A stretch of 64,000 bases of DNA from Accumulibacter sp. (lineage in GTDB: Bacteria > Pseudomonadota > Gammaproteobacteria > Burkholderiales > Rhodocyclaceae). A program made the position numbers and the translations under genes. Under the pieces are notes generated by a model. That model was not told the DNA's origin, searched no databases, and saw only the letters and a program-made list of their open reading frames with translations. Shown piece by piece: positions 1 to 11,073 of the stretch (positions within the stretch are counted from its first letter, which is position 1; each line of letters begins with the position of its first letter). The stretch lies in contig NZ_JAPUVI010000029.1 of NCBI RefSeq assembly GCF_029255285.1, positions 62,001 to 126,000 on the forward strand, read 5' to 3'.

Positions 1-1
1 A

Positions 2-1153
2 CGGCTCAGCCCGAAGAGCTGGCTGGCCCTGGGTTCCGGGGACGCAACCCAACAAGCGATGTTCGACTACCCTTCGGCCGTCGATGAGCAGCACCTCGTC
101 GTGATCTACGGTCGGGATGCACTGGTTTTTCGTAATTTGAGCGATGCGGGAACGGCCATTGCACCGATGCTCGACGAGGTCAAATCGATCCGCATGAGCA
201 AGTTGCGGCGCTTGCGCGACATTTTTGGCGGCCCGATCGAAGCCTTGGCGAGAGACGAAGCCTTGGCGTTGATCGAGGCGGTCATTCGCCTGTTGCGTGA
301 TGAGGTCTATCGTCCGCGCGACGACCGTGGCCTGCCGGGTGGTCTGCTGATATTGCCGCCGACAGTGACTCCGATCCTGGTCGCCGACCTGCACGCTCAG
401 GTGGACAATCTCTTGACGGTGTTGAGCCAGAATGCCTTTCTCGAAGCACTGGAAGACGGCAGTGCGGTTCTGGTGATACTGGGCGACGCCGTGCACTCGG
501 AGGTGGATGGGCAACTCAGGGAGATGGTCGGGTCGATGGTGTTGATGGATCTCATTTTCCGACTCAAGTTGCGTTTCCCGGAGCAGGTCTTCTACCTTCG
601 TGGCAACCACGATTCCTTTTCCGAGGACATCGCCAAGGACGGAATTCCGCAGGGCCTCTTGTGGGCCAAGGAACTCAGCGAGCGGCGCGGTACCGCCTAT
701 CTGAAAGCGATGGGGGAATTCTATCGGCTGTTGCCCTATGTCGCGGTTTCGCCGAATTTCCTGGCGAGCCATGCGGCAGCGCCGAAGACCAAGGTCAACC
801 GGGAGATGCTGGTGCAGATTCATCGTCATCCGGACTTGGTTCTGGAGCTGATCAACAACCGCCTGTATCGTGCAAACCGCCCCCAGGGCTACAACCGCCG
901 TGACGTAAAGCGCTTCCGCCGCGCGCTGCAGGTCGATCCGAAGACGCCTTTCATCGTCGGCCATACGCCGATCGACCGCGAAGGGACCCTGTGGTTGAAC
1001 GTCGACGCTATCGCCAATCATCACGTGCTGTTCAGTGCCCATCCCGACCAAGTCGGCGTGTTCACCCTCATCGACGATACCATGGTACCGCTGGTTTACC
1101 CGGTGGATGCTTTGACGCCGATCATCAATGGCCTGGAGGGGAATGCGGGCTGA
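2..1153 (+). CDS. PPP-type metallophosphatase, 5'-partial
   Basis: Calcineurin-like serine/threonine phosphatase family. The metal-binding motifs appear in order as divergent PPP signatures: ADLH (for GDxHG), GDAVHSE (for GDxVDRG), LRGNHDS (for RGNHE), then SHAAA and VGHTP. The reading frame is open to base 2 with GC-rich third positions, and the first ATG (59) has no ribosome binding site, so the gene probably begins outside the window. If the ATG is used the protein is 364 aa. No signal peptide or membrane segment is visible in the part seen. The substrate cannot be told. It lies just before secG, a place often held by tpiA in related bacteria. Confidence 0.75.
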   Translation, partial: RLSPKSWLALGSGDATQQAMFDYPSAVDEQHLVVIYGRDALVFRNLSDAGTAIAPMLDEVKSIRMSKLRRLRDIFGGPIEALARDEALALIEAVIRLLRDEVYRPRDDRGLPGGLLILPPTVTPILVADLHAQVDNLLTVLSQNAFLEALEDGSAVLVILGDAVHSEVDGQLREMVGSMVLMDLIFRLKLRFPEQVFYLRGNHDSFSEDIAKDGIPQGLLWAKELSERRGTAYLKAMGEFYRLLPYVAVSPNFLASHAAAPKTKVNREMLVQIHRHPDLVLELINNRLYRANRPQGYNRRDVKRFRRALQVDPKTPFIVGHTPIDREGTLWLNVDAIANHHVLFSAHPDQVGVFTLIDDTMVPLVYPVDALTPIINGLEGNAG

Positions 1154-1216
1154 TCGCACTCCTCGTTTGGAGCAGTATAGGTCGCGCAGATTACGGGTTC
1201 CGTACCTAGGAGTCGA

Positions 1217-1246
1217 TTGACCAGCTTAGCGCGCAGCCGCTATACT
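1217..1246 (+). promoter_or_regulatory. sigma70-like promoter of secG
   Basis: TTGACC (1217-1222), an 18-bp spacer and TATACT (1241-1246) lie about 120 bp upstream of secG in the 214-bp gap after the phosphatase gene. The expected start of transcription is near 1253. The transcript could run on through tRNA-Leu into nuoA, since no terminator is obvious between them. Confidence 0.6.
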
Positions 1247-1367
1247 TCCAAAGTTTTTTCGGCCGGCAATTGGCCCGTTCGAAAATTCTGCTCGGCGAGC
1301 TTTCGCCGTTGTGCGGGCCAGTATTGTCAGGCTTTCTTGTCAAGCGTCGGGTCGAGTGAGAGGCTAT

Positions 1368-1739
1368 ATGGATTATCTTTTTTCGGTGGTCTTGGTGGTG
1401 CACATCCTGGCGGCGATAGGAGTCATAGGTCTCGTCCTGGTTCAGCACGGCAAAGGCGCCGACATGGGCGCGGCGTTCGGTAGTGGCGCTTCCGGGAGCC
1501 TGTTCGGGGCAACAGGTTCGGCTAATTTCCTGAGTCGCGCCACCGCAGTGCTGGCGACCATCTTCTTCATGACTAGTCTGTCGCTGGCCTATATTGCTTC
1601 AAGCAAGCCAAAAACGGCTGGCAGTGTGATGCAGGATGCAGTAAACTCTTCGCCTGTTCCGGTGAGCCCGGCGAGTGGTGCTGACAAGGCGGCGAGCTCG
1701 GGAGAACCGGATTCGAAAGCAAAGGATATTCCAAAGTAA
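1368..1739 (+). CDS. secG: preprotein translocase subunit SecG
   Basis: Small inner-membrane subunit of the SecYEG channel, 123 aa. It has two hydrophobic segments (about residues 3-22 and 55-77) with the typical intervening [13 protein letters not shown] stretch and a Gly/Ser-rich [13 protein letters not shown] loop, followed by a hydrophilic Ser/Pro/Ala-rich tail. The ATG at 1368 was chosen because GTGAGAGG lies just upstream and the product then starts [12 protein letters not shown] as in the family. Upstream in-frame starts would add an unlikely N-terminus. It is followed by tRNA-Leu and nuoA, the usual proteobacterial order. Confidence 0.95.
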   Translation: MDYLFSVVLVVHILAAIGVIGLVLVQHGKGADMGAAFGSGASGSLFGATGSANFLSRATAVLATIFFMTSLSLAYIASSKPKTAGSVMQDAVNSSPVPVSPASGADKAASSGEPDSKAKDIPK

Positions 1740-1804
1740 TTGGTTTGGCGGGAGGGACGGGAAGTGCAGCAGCCCTCGGTTAACTCGTCCCTCTCTGTGG
1801 CAAT

Positions 1805-1889
1805 GCCGACGTGGTGAAATTGGTATACACGCTATCTTGAGGGGGTAGTGACTTCGGTCGTATGAGTTCGAGTCTCATCGTCGGCACCA
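1805..1889 (+). tRNA. tRNA-Leu (anticodon GAG)
   Basis: The 85-nt cloverleaf has acceptor arms GCCGACG/CGTCGGC, an anticodon stem CTATC/GGTAG around the loop TTGAGGG (anticodon GAG), a long variable arm as expected of a class II tRNA, a GTTCGAGTC T-arm, and an encoded CCA (1886-1889 is ACCA). It reads CUC/CUU leucine codons. It sits between secG and nuoA. Confidence 0.97.
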
Positions 1890-1948
1890 GGAGATGTCAT
1901 CCGCTGCGGGTGGCTGCAGTCTGAATCGAAGTGCTTGTGGGGCGAATG

Positions 1949-2323
1949 ATGCTGGAAAGTTATTTCCCGGTATTTGTCTTCATCCTGGTTGGCGTCGCTT
2001 TTGGTTTTGCGCCCGTTCTGACGGGACTCATCGTGGCGCCGCATCGCCCCGACAGCGAAAAGCTTTCTCCCTACGAATGCGGTTTCGAGGCCTTCGAAGA
2101 CGCGCGCATGAAGTTCGACGTGCGCTATTATCTCATCGCCATTATTTTTATCCTGTTCGATCTCGAAGTGGCGTTCCTTTTGCCATGGGCAACGATCTTT
2201 AGGGAAATCGTGCAGACCGAGTCAGTGAGATGGTTCGGTTTCATCGAAATGCTGGTTTTTATCGCCATTTTGGTCGTCGGATATATTTATGCCTGGGCCA
2301 AGGGTGCGCTGGATTGGGAGTGA
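1949..2323 (+). CDS. nuoA: NADH-quinone oxidoreductase subunit A
   Basis: Membrane subunit of respiratory complex I, 124 aa from the ATG at 1949 (MLESYFPV). This start leaves 6 nt after the GTGGGG ribosome binding site. An ATG one codon upstream and a GTG at 1931 are alternatives. Three membrane helices are visible (about residues 5-27, 60-85 and 92-115), with the conserved acidic [12 protein letters not shown] loop between the first and second. It is the first gene of the 14-gene nuo operon and is followed after 3 nt by nuoB. Confidence 0.95.
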   Translation: MLESYFPVFVFILVGVAFGFAPVLTGLIVAPHRPDSEKLSPYECGFEAFEDARMKFDVRYYLIAIIFILFDLEVAFLLPWATIFREIVQTESVRWFGFIEMLVFIAILVVGYIYAWAKGALDWE

Positions 2324-2326
2324 GTA

Positions 2327-2803
2327 ATGGGCATTGAAGGTATTCTTCAAGAAGGCTTCGTTACCACTACGGCCGACAAGCTGATCAACTATGTGCGCAC
2401 CGGCTCGCTTTGGCCTATGAGCTTCGGGCTCGCTTGCTGCGCGATCGAGATGATTCACGCCGGATGTTCGCGGTACGACCTCGACCGTTTCGGCATCGTC
2501 TTTCGCCCGAGTCCTCGGCAGTCGGACGTCATGGTGGTCGCCGGAACGCTGACCAACAAGATGGCTCCAGCGATGCGCAAGGTCTATGATCAGATGGCCG
2601 AACCGCGCTGGGTGATTTCGATGGGTTCCTGTGCCAATGGCGGTGGTTACTACCACTACTCATACTCGGTGGTTCGCGGCTGCGACCGGATCGTTCCGGT
2701 CGACATCTATGTGCCGGGTTGTCCGCCGACGGCCGAAGCGCTGATCTATGGGCTGATTCAGCTACAGAACAAAGTTCGTCGTACCAATACCATTGCCCGT
2801 TGA
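2327..2803 (+). CDS. nuoB: NADH-quinone oxidoreductase subunit B
   Basis: Peripheral-arm subunit carrying the terminal [4Fe-4S] cluster N2 that passes electrons to quinone; 158 aa. The cluster ligands are visible as the adjacent pair Cys37-Cys38 (LACCAIEM), Cys102 (GSCANGGG) and Cys132 (VPGCPPT). Length and motifs are normal for the family. It begins 3 nt after nuoA, with GGGAGTGAG as ribosome binding site. Confidence 0.97.
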   Translation: MGIEGILQEGFVTTTADKLINYVRTGSLWPMSFGLACCAIEMIHAGCSRYDLDRFGIVFRPSPRQSDVMVVAGTLTNKMAPAMRKVYDQMAEPRWVISMGSCANGGGYYHYSYSVVRGCDRIVPVDIYVPGCPPTAEALIYGLIQLQNKVRRTNTIAR

Positions 2804-2825
2804 AAACCCTCATCGAGAGTGAGCC

Positions 2826-3434
2826 ATGTCGTCTGTCACGCTGGAAGCGCTGAGTCAGGGTCTGCAAAAGCACCTCGGAGATCGGATTAAGTCCCTGCAG
2901 ATAGCCTTCGGCGAAGTGACCATCGAAGTCGATGCCGCCGACTATCTTGCCGTGATGCAGACGCTTCGCGACGAGCCTGAGTTGTCTTTCGAGGAGTTGA
3001 TCGATCTCTGCGGCGTCGATTATTCGGCCTACGCCAGTGTGCGGCGCGACGGCAAACGTTTCGCCGTAGTCAGCCACCTGATCTCCATTTCCCGAAACCG
3101 GCGGCTACGCGTTCGGTGTTTTGCGCCCGACGACGACTTCCCTTCGGTACCGTCGGTGACGGCAGTCTGGAATGTTGCCGACTGGTTTGAGCGCGAAGCT
3201 TTTGATCTCTTTGGCATCGTTTTCCCGGGGCATCACGATTTGCGTCGGATACTCACCGACTATGGTTTTATCGGCCATCCGTTCCGCAAAGATTTTCCGA
3301 TTTCTGGCTATGTCGAAATGCGCTACGACCCCGAACAGCAACGGGTGATTTACCAACCGGTGACCATCGAGCCGCGTGAGATCACGCCGCGGATCGTTCG
3401 CGAAGCGACCTACGGGAAAGCCGAAAATGCCTGA
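2826..3434 (+). CDS. nuoC: NADH-quinone oxidoreductase subunit C
   Basis: 30-kDa subunit of the hydrophilic arm of complex I, 202 aa. It has the family signature near residues 119-141 ([17 protein letters not shown]), followed by [20 protein letters not shown]. It is separate from nuoD, as in most Betaproteobacteria and unlike the fused NuoCD of enterics. Its end overlaps the start of nuoD by 8 nt, which suggests translational coupling. A GAGAGTGAG sequence precedes the ATG. Confidence 0.97.
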   Translation: MSSVTLEALSQGLQKHLGDRIKSLQIAFGEVTIEVDAADYLAVMQTLRDEPELSFEELIDLCGVDYSAYASVRRDGKRFAVVSHLISISRNRRLRVRCFAPDDDFPSVPSVTAVWNVADWFEREAFDLFGIVFPGHHDLRRILTDYGFIGHPFRKDFPISGYVEMRYDPEQQRVIYQPVTIEPREITPRIVREATYGKAENA

Positions 3435-4680
3435 ACTTCGTAACTTCACCCTGAACTTCGGACCGCAGCACCCGGCGGCGCATGGCGTCCTGCGGATGGT
3501 GCTCGAACTCGACGGCGAGGTGGTGATGCGCGCCGATCCCCATATCGGTCTGCTGCATCGGGCAACCGAGAAACTGGCCGAAACCAAGACCTGGATCCAG
3601 TCGGTGCCGTACATGGATCGTCTGGATTACATGTCGATGATGTGCAATGAGCATGCATATTGCATGGCTATCGAGCGCCTGTTGCAGATCGAAGTACCGC
3701 TTCGGGCTCAGTATATCCGGGTAATGTTCGACGAGATCACGCGCATCCTGAATCACTTGTTGTGGGTTGGCTGTCATGGCCTCGATGTCGGGGCAATGAC
3801 GATGGTGCTTTATGCCTTCCGTGAGCGCGAGGATCTGGTCGACGCCTATGAGGCGGTGTCCGGTGCGCGGATGCATGCCGCCTATTACCGGCCGGGTGGC
3901 GTTTACCGCGACCTGCCTGATCGTCTGGCGCAGTACAAGGAATCAAAGTGGAAGAGCGCGGCCCAGATCAAGCCGTTCAACGAGGCGCGCAGCGGTTCGC
4001 TGCTGGATTTCCTGGACGATTTTGCGAGCCGCTTCCCGAAGCTGCTCGACGAGTACGAAACGCTGCTCACCGACAACCGGATCTGGAAGCAGCGACTGGT
4101 CGATGTCGGAATCGTCTCACCGGAGCGTGCCTTGCAGCGCGGTTTCACGGGACCGATGCTGCGCGGCTCAGGAATCGCCTGGGATCTTCGCAAGAAACAG
4201 CCCTACGAGGTTTACGATCGTCTAGATTTCGACATTCCGGTTGGTAAAACCGGCGATTCTTATGATCGCTACCTCGTTCGCATGGAAGAGATGCGGCAAT
4301 CGAATCGCATTCTCAAGCAATGTATCGACTGGCTGCGGCGGAATCCAGGTCCGGTGATGTCGGACAACCACAAGGTTTCCCCGCCTAGCCGCGAAGCCAT
4401 GAAGTCGAATATGGAGGAACTGATTCACCACTTCAAGCTGTGCACGGAAGGTATGCACGTGCCCGAGGGTGAAGTTTATTCGGCGGTGGAACATCCCAAG
4501 GGAGAGTTCGGTATCTACGTCATTTCCGACGGTGCGAATAAGCCTTATCGCCTGAAGATACGACCGCCGGGGTATGTCCACCTGTCGGCGATGGATGAAA
4601 TGGTTTGCGGTCACATGCTGGCCGATGTGGTGACGATTATTGGTTCGCAGGACGTAGTTTTTGGCGAGATTGACCGCTGA
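3427..4680 (+). CDS. nuoD: NADH-quinone oxidoreductase subunit D
   Basis: 49-kDa subunit of complex I, 417 aa, which with NuoB forms the quinone-reduction site. The start at 3427 gives [20 protein letters not shown], the conserved N-terminus containing the quinone-site histidines. The internal [18 protein letters not shown] motif and the C-terminal DVVFGEIDR (the remnant of the hydrogenase-like end) are normal. An upstream in-frame start would run 17 codons back into nuoC and was rejected. The stop codon overlaps the nuoE start (TGATG). Confidence 0.97.
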   Translation: MPELRNFTLNFGPQHPAAHGVLRMVLELDGEVVMRADPHIGLLHRATEKLAETKTWIQSVPYMDRLDYMSMMCNEHAYCMAIERLLQIEVPLRAQYIRVMFDEITRILNHLLWVGCHGLDVGAMTMVLYAFREREDLVDAYEAVSGARMHAAYYRPGGVYRDLPDRLAQYKESKWKSAAQIKPFNEARSGSLLDFLDDFASRFPKLLDEYETLLTDNRIWKQRLVDVGIVSPERALQRGFTGPMLRGSGIAWDLRKKQPYEVYDRLDFDIPVGKTGDSYDRYLVRMEEMRQSNRILKQCIDWLRRNPGPVMSDNHKVSPPSREAMKSNMEELIHHFKLCTEGMHVPEGEVYSAVEHPKGEFGIYVISDGANKPYRLKIRPPGYVHLSAMDEMVCGHMLADVVTIIGSQDVVFGEIDR

Positions 4681-5153
4681 TGCTGACTTCAGAATCCCTC
4701 AAAAGAATCGACCGCGAGATTGCCAAGTACCCGGCCGACCAGAAACAATCGGCGGTGATGGCGGCGCTCGCCATCGCCCAGCAGGAACGGGGCTGGCTTT
4801 CGAGTGAAGCTATCGAGTTTGTCGCCGCTTATCTCGGTATGGCGCCTATCGCAGCGTACGAGGTGGCCACCTTTTACAACATGTACGACCTCGAGCCGGT
4901 TGGCAAGTACAAGCTTTCGGTCTGTACCAATCTGCCGTGCATGCTCACCGGGGGTGTCGACGCCGGCGAGTACCTCAAGCGGAAACTCGGAATCGGTTAC
5001 AACGAAACTACTCCGGACGGGCTGATTACCCTCAAGGAAGGCGAGTGCATGGGGGCCTGTGGCGATGCGCCGGTGATGATCGTCAACAATCGCCGCATGT
5101 GTAGCTGGATGAATCCCGAGCAAATCGACAAGTTGCTGGCGGAGCTCAAGTAA
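4680..5153 (+). CDS. nuoE: NADH-quinone oxidoreductase subunit E
   Basis: 24-kDa thioredoxin-fold subunit of the NADH-oxidising tip of complex I, 157 aa. The ligands of the [2Fe-2S] cluster N1a are seen as Cys82 and Cys87 (CTNLPCML) and Cys123 and Cys127 ([11 protein letters not shown]). It overlaps nuoD and nuoF by one base on each side, so the three are probably translated together. Confidence 0.97.
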   Translation: MLTSESLKRIDREIAKYPADQKQSAVMAALAIAQQERGWLSSEAIEFVAAYLGMAPIAAYEVATFYNMYDLEPVGKYKLSVCTNLPCMLTGGVDAGEYLKRKLGIGYNETTPDGLITLKEGECMGACGDAPVMIVNNRRMCSWMNPEQIDKLLAELK

Positions 5154-6484
5154 TGGCGATTCTCGGTGCGATCAATCCGATGCTCAGCGTCGGTCTCGAG
5201 GGCGGTGACAAGGCGTGGCGTCTCGCCGACTACGTCAGGCGGGGTGGTTACGCTGCCTTGCGACGAATTCTCGAAGAGAAGTTGCCGCAAGAGTACGTGA
5301 TCAACGAGGTCAAGAAATCGGTCCTTCGGGGTCGTGGAGGTGCGGGTTTTCCGACCGGACTGAAGTGGAGTTTCATGCCCCGCTCGTTTCCGGGTGACAA
5401 GTATGTGGTGTGTAATTCTGATGAAGGTGAGCCGGGTACGTTCAAGGACCGTGATCTTCTGCGTTACGACCCGCACTCGGTGATCGAGGGAATGGCCATC
5501 GCCGCCTTTGCGATGGGTGCGACGCGTGGCTACAACTATATCCACGGGGAGATCTGGGAGATCTACGAACGCTTTGAGGAAGCGCTCGACGAAGCGAGGG
5601 CCGCCGGTTTTCTCGGCAAGGACATTCTCGGTTCGGGTTTCAGTTTTGAGCTTTTCGCGCACCACGGGTACGGGGCCTACATCTGCGGCGAGGAAACGGC
5701 GTTGCTCGAGTCGATCGAGGGCAAGAAGGGTCAGCCACGCTTCAAGCCACCATTCCCCGCTTCCTTCGGTCTGTACGGCAAGCCGACGACGATCAACAAT
5801 ACCGAAACCTTTGCTTCGATCCCCTACATCCTCAATCTGGGCGGCGAGCACTTTTTGGAGGTGGGCAAGGCAAATAACGGTGGCACCAAACTGTTTTCCG
5901 TTTCGGGCCACGTCAATCGGCCGGGGAACTACGAGGTTCCGCTTGGCACGCCGTTCGTCACTCTGCTCGAGATGGCCGGGGGCATGCGCGGCGGCCGGAA
6001 ACTGAAAGCCTGCATTCCTGGTGGTTCATCGTCACCGGTGGTCCCCGCGGCGACGATGATGGAGTGCACTATGGACTACGACTCGATCAGCAAGGCTGGC
6101 TCGATGCTGGGATCGGGGGCCGTCATCGTCATGGATGAAACGACCTGTATGGTCAAGGCGCTCGAGCGCCTTTCCTTCTTTTACTACGAAGAGTCTTGCG
6201 GGCAGTGTACGCCCTGTCGCGAAGGAACCAACTGGCTGTACAAGGTGGTGCATCGGATCGAGCATGGCCAGGGGCGCGGCGATGACCTCGACTTGCTGGC
6301 CAGCATTACCACCAACATCATGGGCCGCACGATTTGCGCGCTTGGCGATGCGGCATCGATGCCGGTCCAGAGCTTCGTCAAGCACTACGGTGACGAGTTC
6401 GCCTATCACATCGAACACAAGAAGTGCCTGGTGCCCGTTGATGTCCAGCGTGCTGGCAGTGGCTTCTTCACGGCAACGGTTTAG
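5153..6484 (+). CDS. nuoF: NADH-quinone oxidoreductase subunit F
   Basis: 51-kDa NADH- and FMN-binding subunit, 443 aa, the entry point of electrons into complex I. The glycine-rich [13 protein letters not shown] nucleotide-binding loop is at residues 60-72. The [4Fe-4S] cluster N3 ligands are Cys349, Cys352 and Cys355 (CGQCTPC) with Cys395 (TICALGD). The intermediate [17 protein letters not shown] region is normal. It starts on the TAATG overlap with nuoE. Confidence 0.97.
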   Translation: MAILGAINPMLSVGLEGGDKAWRLADYVRRGGYAALRRILEEKLPQEYVINEVKKSVLRGRGGAGFPTGLKWSFMPRSFPGDKYVVCNSDEGEPGTFKDRDLLRYDPHSVIEGMAIAAFAMGATRGYNYIHGEIWEIYERFEEALDEARAAGFLGKDILGSGFSFELFAHHGYGAYICGEETALLESIEGKKGQPRFKPPFPASFGLYGKPTTINNTETFASIPYILNLGGEHFLEVGKANNGGTKLFSVSGHVNRPGNYEVPLGTPFVTLLEMAGGMRGGRKLKACIPGGSSSPVVPAATMMECTMDYDSISKAGSMLGSGAVIVMDETTCMVKALERLSFFYYEESCGQCTPCREGTNWLYKVVHRIEHGQGRGDDLDLLASITTNIMGRTICALGDAASMPVQSFVKHYGDEFAYHIEHKKCLVPVDVQRAGSGFFTATV

Positions 6485-6495
6485 GGTCCGACACG

Positions 6496-8823
6496 ATGGA
6501 AATCGAAATCGACGGCAAGGTAGCGCATGTGCCGGATGGCAGCACCATTATGGACGCCGCGCAGCAGATTGGCGCCTATATCCCGCATTTCTGCTACCAC
6601 AAGAAGCTCTCGATCGCTGCGAACTGTCGCATGTGTTTGGTCCAGGTCGAGAAAGCGCCCAAGCCATTGCCGGCCTGCGCAACGCCGGTGACCAACGGCA
6701 TGAAGGTGTTCACGCATTCTGATCTGGCTATCAAGGCGCAGAAGGGCGTGATGGAGTTCCTGCTGATCAATCATCCGCTCGACTGTCCAATCTGCGACCA
6801 AGGCGGTGAGTGCCAGTTGCAGGATTTGGCGGTCGGCTATGGCGGCGGCGCCTCACGTTTTCAGGAAGCGAAGCGAGTCGTCTTTCACAAGGATGTCGGT
6901 CCGCTGATATCAATGCAGGAAATGGCGCGCTGCATTCATTGCACGCGGTGCGTTCGCTTCGGGCAGGAAGTTGCTGGGGTCATGGAACTCGGCATGGCCA
7001 ATCGCAACATGCATTCGGAGATCATGACCTTCGTCGGACGGTCGGTCGACTCGGAGCTTTCGGGTAACATGATCGATCTGTGCCCGGTCGGCGCCCTCAC
7101 TTCCAGGCCGTTTCGTTATGCAGCGCGCAGTTGGGAACTGGCGCGTCGCAAATCGATCAGCCCGCATGACAGCCTTGGTGCCAATCTTTCGGTGCAGGTG
7201 AAGAACAACGTCGTCATGCGTGTTCTGCCGCGCGAGAACGAAGACGTGAACGAGTGCTGGATAGCGGACAGGGAGCGCTTTTCCTACGAAGCCTTGGGTT
7301 CTCCGGCGCGGCTAACGAAACCGATGATTCGTGTCGATGGTTCGCTGCGCGAAGTCGACTGGAACATTGCGCTCGATTACGTCACGCACGCGCTCAAGGA
7401 CATCGTCGGCAGTAGCGGCGGCCAGGCCCTGGCCGGGCTGGCCTCACCGCACGCGACGCTCGAAGAAATCTACTTGCTGCAGAAGTTGGTCCGCGCGCTA
7501 GGTTCGGGCAACATCGATTTCCGCCCGCGCCGCCGCGATTTCTCGAGCGACGGCAAGCTTGGCGGAGTCCCTTGGCTTGGTCTCCGTTTGTCGGAAATCA
7601 AGGATCTCGATGCGGCGCTGGTGGTCGGCAGCTTCCTGCGCAAGGACCACCCATTGTTCGCCCAGCGTCTGCGTCAGCTCGCCAAGAAGTGGGGCAAGGT
7701 AAGCCTGTTGAGCTTGGGGGCCGATGATCCACTGATCAAGCTGCACGCGCAACTCAGCGTGTCCCCCGCTGAGTTGCCGCGGGCTTTGGCGGCTGTCGTG
7801 AAGGCGGCGGCTCAACTGAAGGGTGAGACGGTTGCCGCGGGGCTCGAATCCATTGATCCCTGCGCAGTCAGCCAGGCGATAGCCAGGAGCTTGTTGGACG
7901 GCGAAAAGCGTGCCATCTTCCTGGGAAACGCTGCCGAGCAGCATCCGCAGGCGGCACAGTTGCATGCTCTGGCCGTCGAGTTGGCGAGGATCACCGGCGC
8001 GAGCTGCGGCTTCATCGGCGAAGCAGCCAACAGTGTCGGTGGCTACGTCGCGAAGGCCTTGCCGACGGCGCTCAACGCGTATGAAATGTTCGCCCAGCCG
8101 CGTCAGGCTTATGTCTTGCTGGGCGTCGAACCGGAACTTGATTGCCATGATCCGCAGCAGGCCCTGTCTGCGCTTCGTGAGGCGAGGCTGGTGGTCTCGT
8201 TGACGCCTTTCAAGGACGGCACGGTGCGCGACTATGCGGACGTCCTCCTGCCGACGGCGCCTTTTACCGAGACCTCGGGCTCCTTCGTTAATGCCGAAGG
8301 TCGCTTGCAGAGCTTCAAGGGTGTCGTCCGACCTCTGGGCGATGCTCGGCCTGGCTGGAAGGTGCTGCGTGTGCTGGGTAACTTGCTCGACCTGCCTGGC
8401 TTCGACTACGAATCGAGCGAGCAGGTGCGCGACGAGGTGGCTCCGGCTGGCGAGGGTTTCGTCAGCGGTCTGGGTAACGGCCTCAATGGCGTAGCCTTGG
8501 TCTTGCCGGCCACCGGTGCGGCTTTGCAACGCATCGCCGATGTGCCGATTTACCAGTCCGATCCGCTGGTCCGGCGAGCGGCGGCGCTGCAGAGGACGAC
8601 TGACGCGGCGCTGCCGACAGCGCGCATGAACGCGGAAACGCTGGCGACCGTGGGCGCCAGCGACGGCGCTTCGGTACGTGTCAAGCAGTGCTCCGGCGAG
8701 GCTGTTCTCGTCGCACGGCTGGACGAGACCGTGCCGGTCGGCTGTGTTCGGGTCGCCGCCGCGCATCGTGCGACCGCGGCACTGGGTGAAATGTTCGGTG
8801 CGATCAACGTGGAGCGTGCGTGA
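6496..8823 (+). CDS. nuoG: NADH-quinone oxidoreductase subunit G
   Basis: 75-kDa subunit carrying several Fe-S clusters that pass electrons from NuoF to NuoI; 775 aa. The N-terminal ferredoxin-like domain has Cys34, Cys45 and Cys48 (CYHKK...CRMCLVQ) with Cys62 (PACATP). Next come a [14 protein letters not shown] cluster region and [10 protein letters not shown]. The remainder is a molybdopterin-oxidoreductase-like domain that has lost its cofactor role in this family. It starts 11 nt after nuoF, and its TGA overlaps the nuoH ATG. Confidence 0.95.
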   Translation: MEIEIDGKVAHVPDGSTIMDAAQQIGAYIPHFCYHKKLSIAANCRMCLVQVEKAPKPLPACATPVTNGMKVFTHSDLAIKAQKGVMEFLLINHPLDCPICDQGGECQLQDLAVGYGGGASRFQEAKRVVFHKDVGPLISMQEMARCIHCTRCVRFGQEVAGVMELGMANRNMHSEIMTFVGRSVDSELSGNMIDLCPVGALTSRPFRYAARSWELARRKSISPHDSLGANLSVQVKNNVVMRVLPRENEDVNECWIADRERFSYEALGSPARLTKPMIRVDGSLREVDWNIALDYVTHALKDIVGSSGGQALAGLASPHATLEEIYLLQKLVRALGSGNIDFRPRRRDFSSDGKLGGVPWLGLRLSEIKDLDAALVVGSFLRKDHPLFAQRLRQLAKKWGKVSLLSLGADDPLIKLHAQLSVSPAELPRALAAVVKAAAQLKGETVAAGLESIDPCAVSQAIARSLLDGEKRAIFLGNAAEQHPQAAQLHALAVELARITGASCGFIGEAANSVGGYVAKALPTALNAYEMFAQPRQAYVLLGVEPELDCHDPQQALSALREARLVVSLTPFKDGTVRDYADVLLPTAPFTETSGSFVNAEGRLQSFKGVVRPLGDARPGWKVLRVLGNLLDLPGFDYESSEQVRDEVAPAGEGFVSGLGNGLNGVALVLPATGAALQRIADVPIYQSDPLVRRAAALQRTTDAALPTARMNAETLATVGASDGASVRVKQCSGEAVLVARLDETVPVGCVRVAAAHRATAALGEMFGAINVERA

Positions 8824-9872
8824 TGGTGGATGCGCTGCAAGGGCTGCTGCAGGGTCTGTTTGGATCCTTGTTCCCGCTGGTCTGGGTGCTTCTCAAGATC
8901 GTCTTGATCATCGCGCCACTACTCCTCGCGGTTGCCTACCTGACTTTCTGGGAACGCAAGGTCATCGGCTGGATGCAAGTGCGCATCGGCCCGAATCGCG
9001 TCGGCCCCTGGGGACTGATCCAGCCGATCGCCGACGGCTTGAAACTCTTGCTCAAGGAAGTCGTCATTCCGACCGGTGCCAACAAGGGCGTCTTTCTGAT
9101 TGCGCCTATGTTCGCTTTTGCTCCGGCCCTTGCCGCCTGGGCGGTCGTTCCTTTCAACGATACGCTGGTGCTGGCGAATGTGAACGCCAGCCTCCTTTAC
9201 ATCATGTCGATTACTTCGATCGGCGTCTATGGAATTATCCTGTCGGGGTGGGCCTCGAACTCCAAGTATGCCTTCCTTGGGGGAATGCGTTCGGCGGCGC
9301 AGATGATCTCCTACGAAGTCGCCATGGGTCTGGCGCTGGTGGTGGTTTTGATGGTTTCCAACAGTCTCAACCTGGGCGACATCGTCAATAGTCAGGGGAA
9401 AGGTTATTTTGCGGAGAAGGGGCTCGGTTTTCTGTCGTGGAACTGGTTGCCGCTGTTGCCGATGTTCGTCGTCTATCTGGTGTCTATCGTCGCTGAAACC
9501 AACCGCGCGCCGTTCGACATGGCGGAGGGCGAATCGGAAATCGTCGGCTTCCATGTCGAGTACTCGGGAATGGCTTTCGCGGTTTTCTTTCTTGCCGAAT
9601 ACGCGAACATGATCCTGGTGTCGACGCTGGCCTCGACACTCTTCCTGGGGGGCTGGCTATCTCCGGTGGGTTTCCTGCCCGACGGCATCCTGTGGCTGTT
9701 CCTCAAGATATCTGCCGTCCTTTTTTTCTTCCTCTGGATTCGCGCTACTTTCCCGCGTTATCGCTACGACCAGATCATGCGTCTCGGCTGGAAAGTGTTC
9801 ATACCCTTGTGTCTGATCTGGCTGGTCGTCGTCGGCTGCTGGATGATGTCGCCGATGAACATCTGGAAGTGA
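8823..9872 (+). CDS. nuoH: NADH-quinone oxidoreductase subunit H
   Basis: Membrane subunit at the junction of the two arms, 349 aa with eight or nine hydrophobic helices, contributing to the quinone cavity. The conserved loops [20 protein letters not shown] (about residues 42-61) and [20 protein letters not shown] are present. The ATG at 8823 shares a base with the nuoG stop. A GTG at 8820 in the same frame would add only one residue. Confidence 0.96.
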   Translation: MVDALQGLLQGLFGSLFPLVWVLLKIVLIIAPLLLAVAYLTFWERKVIGWMQVRIGPNRVGPWGLIQPIADGLKLLLKEVVIPTGANKGVFLIAPMFAFAPALAAWAVVPFNDTLVLANVNASLLYIMSITSIGVYGIILSGWASNSKYAFLGGMRSAAQMISYEVAMGLALVVVLMVSNSLNLGDIVNSQGKGYFAEKGLGFLSWNWLPLLPMFVVYLVSIVAETNRAPFDMAEGESEIVGFHVEYSGMAFAVFFLAEYANMILVSTLASTLFLGGWLSPVGFLPDGILWLFLKISAVLFFFLWIRATFPRYRYDQIMRLGWKVFIPLCLIWLVVVGCWMMSPMNIWK

Positions 9873-9882
9873 GAGGCTAGCC

Positions 9883-10371
9883 ATGGGTTCGATGAAGGAA
9901 GTATTCAACAGCCTGTTGCTCAGGGAACTGTTCAAGGGAATGTCAGTGACCGGGCGTTACATGTTTGCGCGCAAGATTACCGTTCAGTACCCGGAAGAGA
10001 AAACTCCGCAGAGTTTCCGCTTCCGCGGATTGCACGCCCTGCGACGGTATCCGAACGGCGAGGAACGCTGTATCGCGTGCAAGCTGTGCGAGGCCGTTTG
10101 TCCGGCGATGGCGATTACGATCGAGTCCGACCAGCGTGACGACGGGTCGCGCCGGACGACGCGCTACGACATTGATCTGACGAAATGTATCTTTTGCGGT
10201 TTCTGCGAGGAAGCTTGTCCGGTCGATGCGATCGTCGAAACCCGGGTTTACGAGTACCACGGGGAAACACGTGGCGACCTCTATTACACCAAGCCGATGC
10301 TGTTGGCCAATGGTGACCGCTACGAAGCGCAGATCGCTGCCGACCGCGAACTCGACTCGAAATACCGCTGA
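9883..10371 (+). CDS. nuoI: NADH-quinone oxidoreductase subunit I
   Basis: Eight-iron ferredoxin-type subunit of complex I, 162 aa. Two [4Fe-4S] motifs are plain: [12 protein letters not shown] and [12 protein letters not shown], which bind clusters N6a and N6b that lead to N2 in NuoB. The N-terminus is amphipathic and lies on the membrane in this family. It begins 10 nt after nuoH behind a GTGAGAGG ribosome binding site. Confidence 0.97.
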   Translation: MGSMKEVFNSLLLRELFKGMSVTGRYMFARKITVQYPEEKTPQSFRFRGLHALRRYPNGEERCIACKLCEAVCPAMAITIESDQRDDGSRRTTRYDIDLTKCIFCGFCEEACPVDAIVETRVYEYHGETRGDLYYTKPMLLANGDRYEAQIAADRELDSKYR

Positions 10372-10383
10372 CAGGCCGACGCG

Positions 10384-10986
10384 ATGGAATTCAAGACCTT
10401 CGTTTTCTATTTTCTCTCGGCGATCCTGGTGTTTGCGGGGTTGCGTGTGATCACTGCGCGCAATCCGGTGCACGCCGCGCTATTCCTGGTTCTTGCCTTC
10501 TTTACAGCGAGTGGCGTGTGGGTTCTTCTGCAGGCCGAGTTCCTGGCCATGGCGCTCGTCCTGGTCTACGTCGGTGCGGTTATGGTCCTCTTCCTGTTCG
10601 TAGTAATGATGCTGGACATCAACCTCGATCGTTTGCGCGAAGGATTTTGGAGTTACCTGCCGTTGGGTTCGATCATCGCGTTGCTGATGGTGGCCGAGAT
10701 GGGTATGGTGCTCGGCGGCAACTACCTGGGTTTCCTGGAGAGCGGCGTTCGCCAGACGGCGGCCGACGAAAGCAACGTTCAGGCCGTCGGGCGCCTGATG
10801 TTCACGGAGTATGTTTACCCCTTCGAACTCGCTTCAGTGATCCTTCTCGTCGGGATTGTTGCCGCCGTCGCCCTGACTCAGCGCGGCAGGAGAAAGAACA
10901 AGGCGGTCAACCCGTCGCAGCAAGTCTTCGTCAAGGCCAGGGATCGAGTCCGCGTGCTTCAGATGCCCGCCGAGAAGAGGGACTGA
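10384..10986 (+). CDS. nuoJ: NADH-quinone oxidoreductase subunit J
   Basis: Membrane subunit of complex I, 200 aa with five hydrophobic segments. The conserved third helix reads LVYVGAVMVLFLFVVMMLD, which contains the pi-bulge region of the family. The C-terminal 35 residues are hydrophilic and basic. It is followed by an 87-nt gap before nuoK, the longest gap inside the operon. I see no structure in that gap other than the nuoK ribosome binding site. Confidence 0.95.
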   Translation: MEFKTFVFYFLSAILVFAGLRVITARNPVHAALFLVLAFFTASGVWVLLQAEFLAMALVLVYVGAVMVLFLFVVMMLDINLDRLREGFWSYLPLGSIIALLMVAEMGMVLGGNYLGFLESGVRQTAADESNVQAVGRLMFTEYVYPFELASVILLVGIVAAVALTQRGRRKNKAVNPSQQVFVKARDRVRVLQMPAEKRD

Positions 10987-11073
10987 GCGCACTTCAGGCG
11001 GCACACCAAGAACGAGAATAAGACGGCGCGGCCAAGCCTGGCCGCTCAATGCAGAAGGAATCAGGGAGGCACC

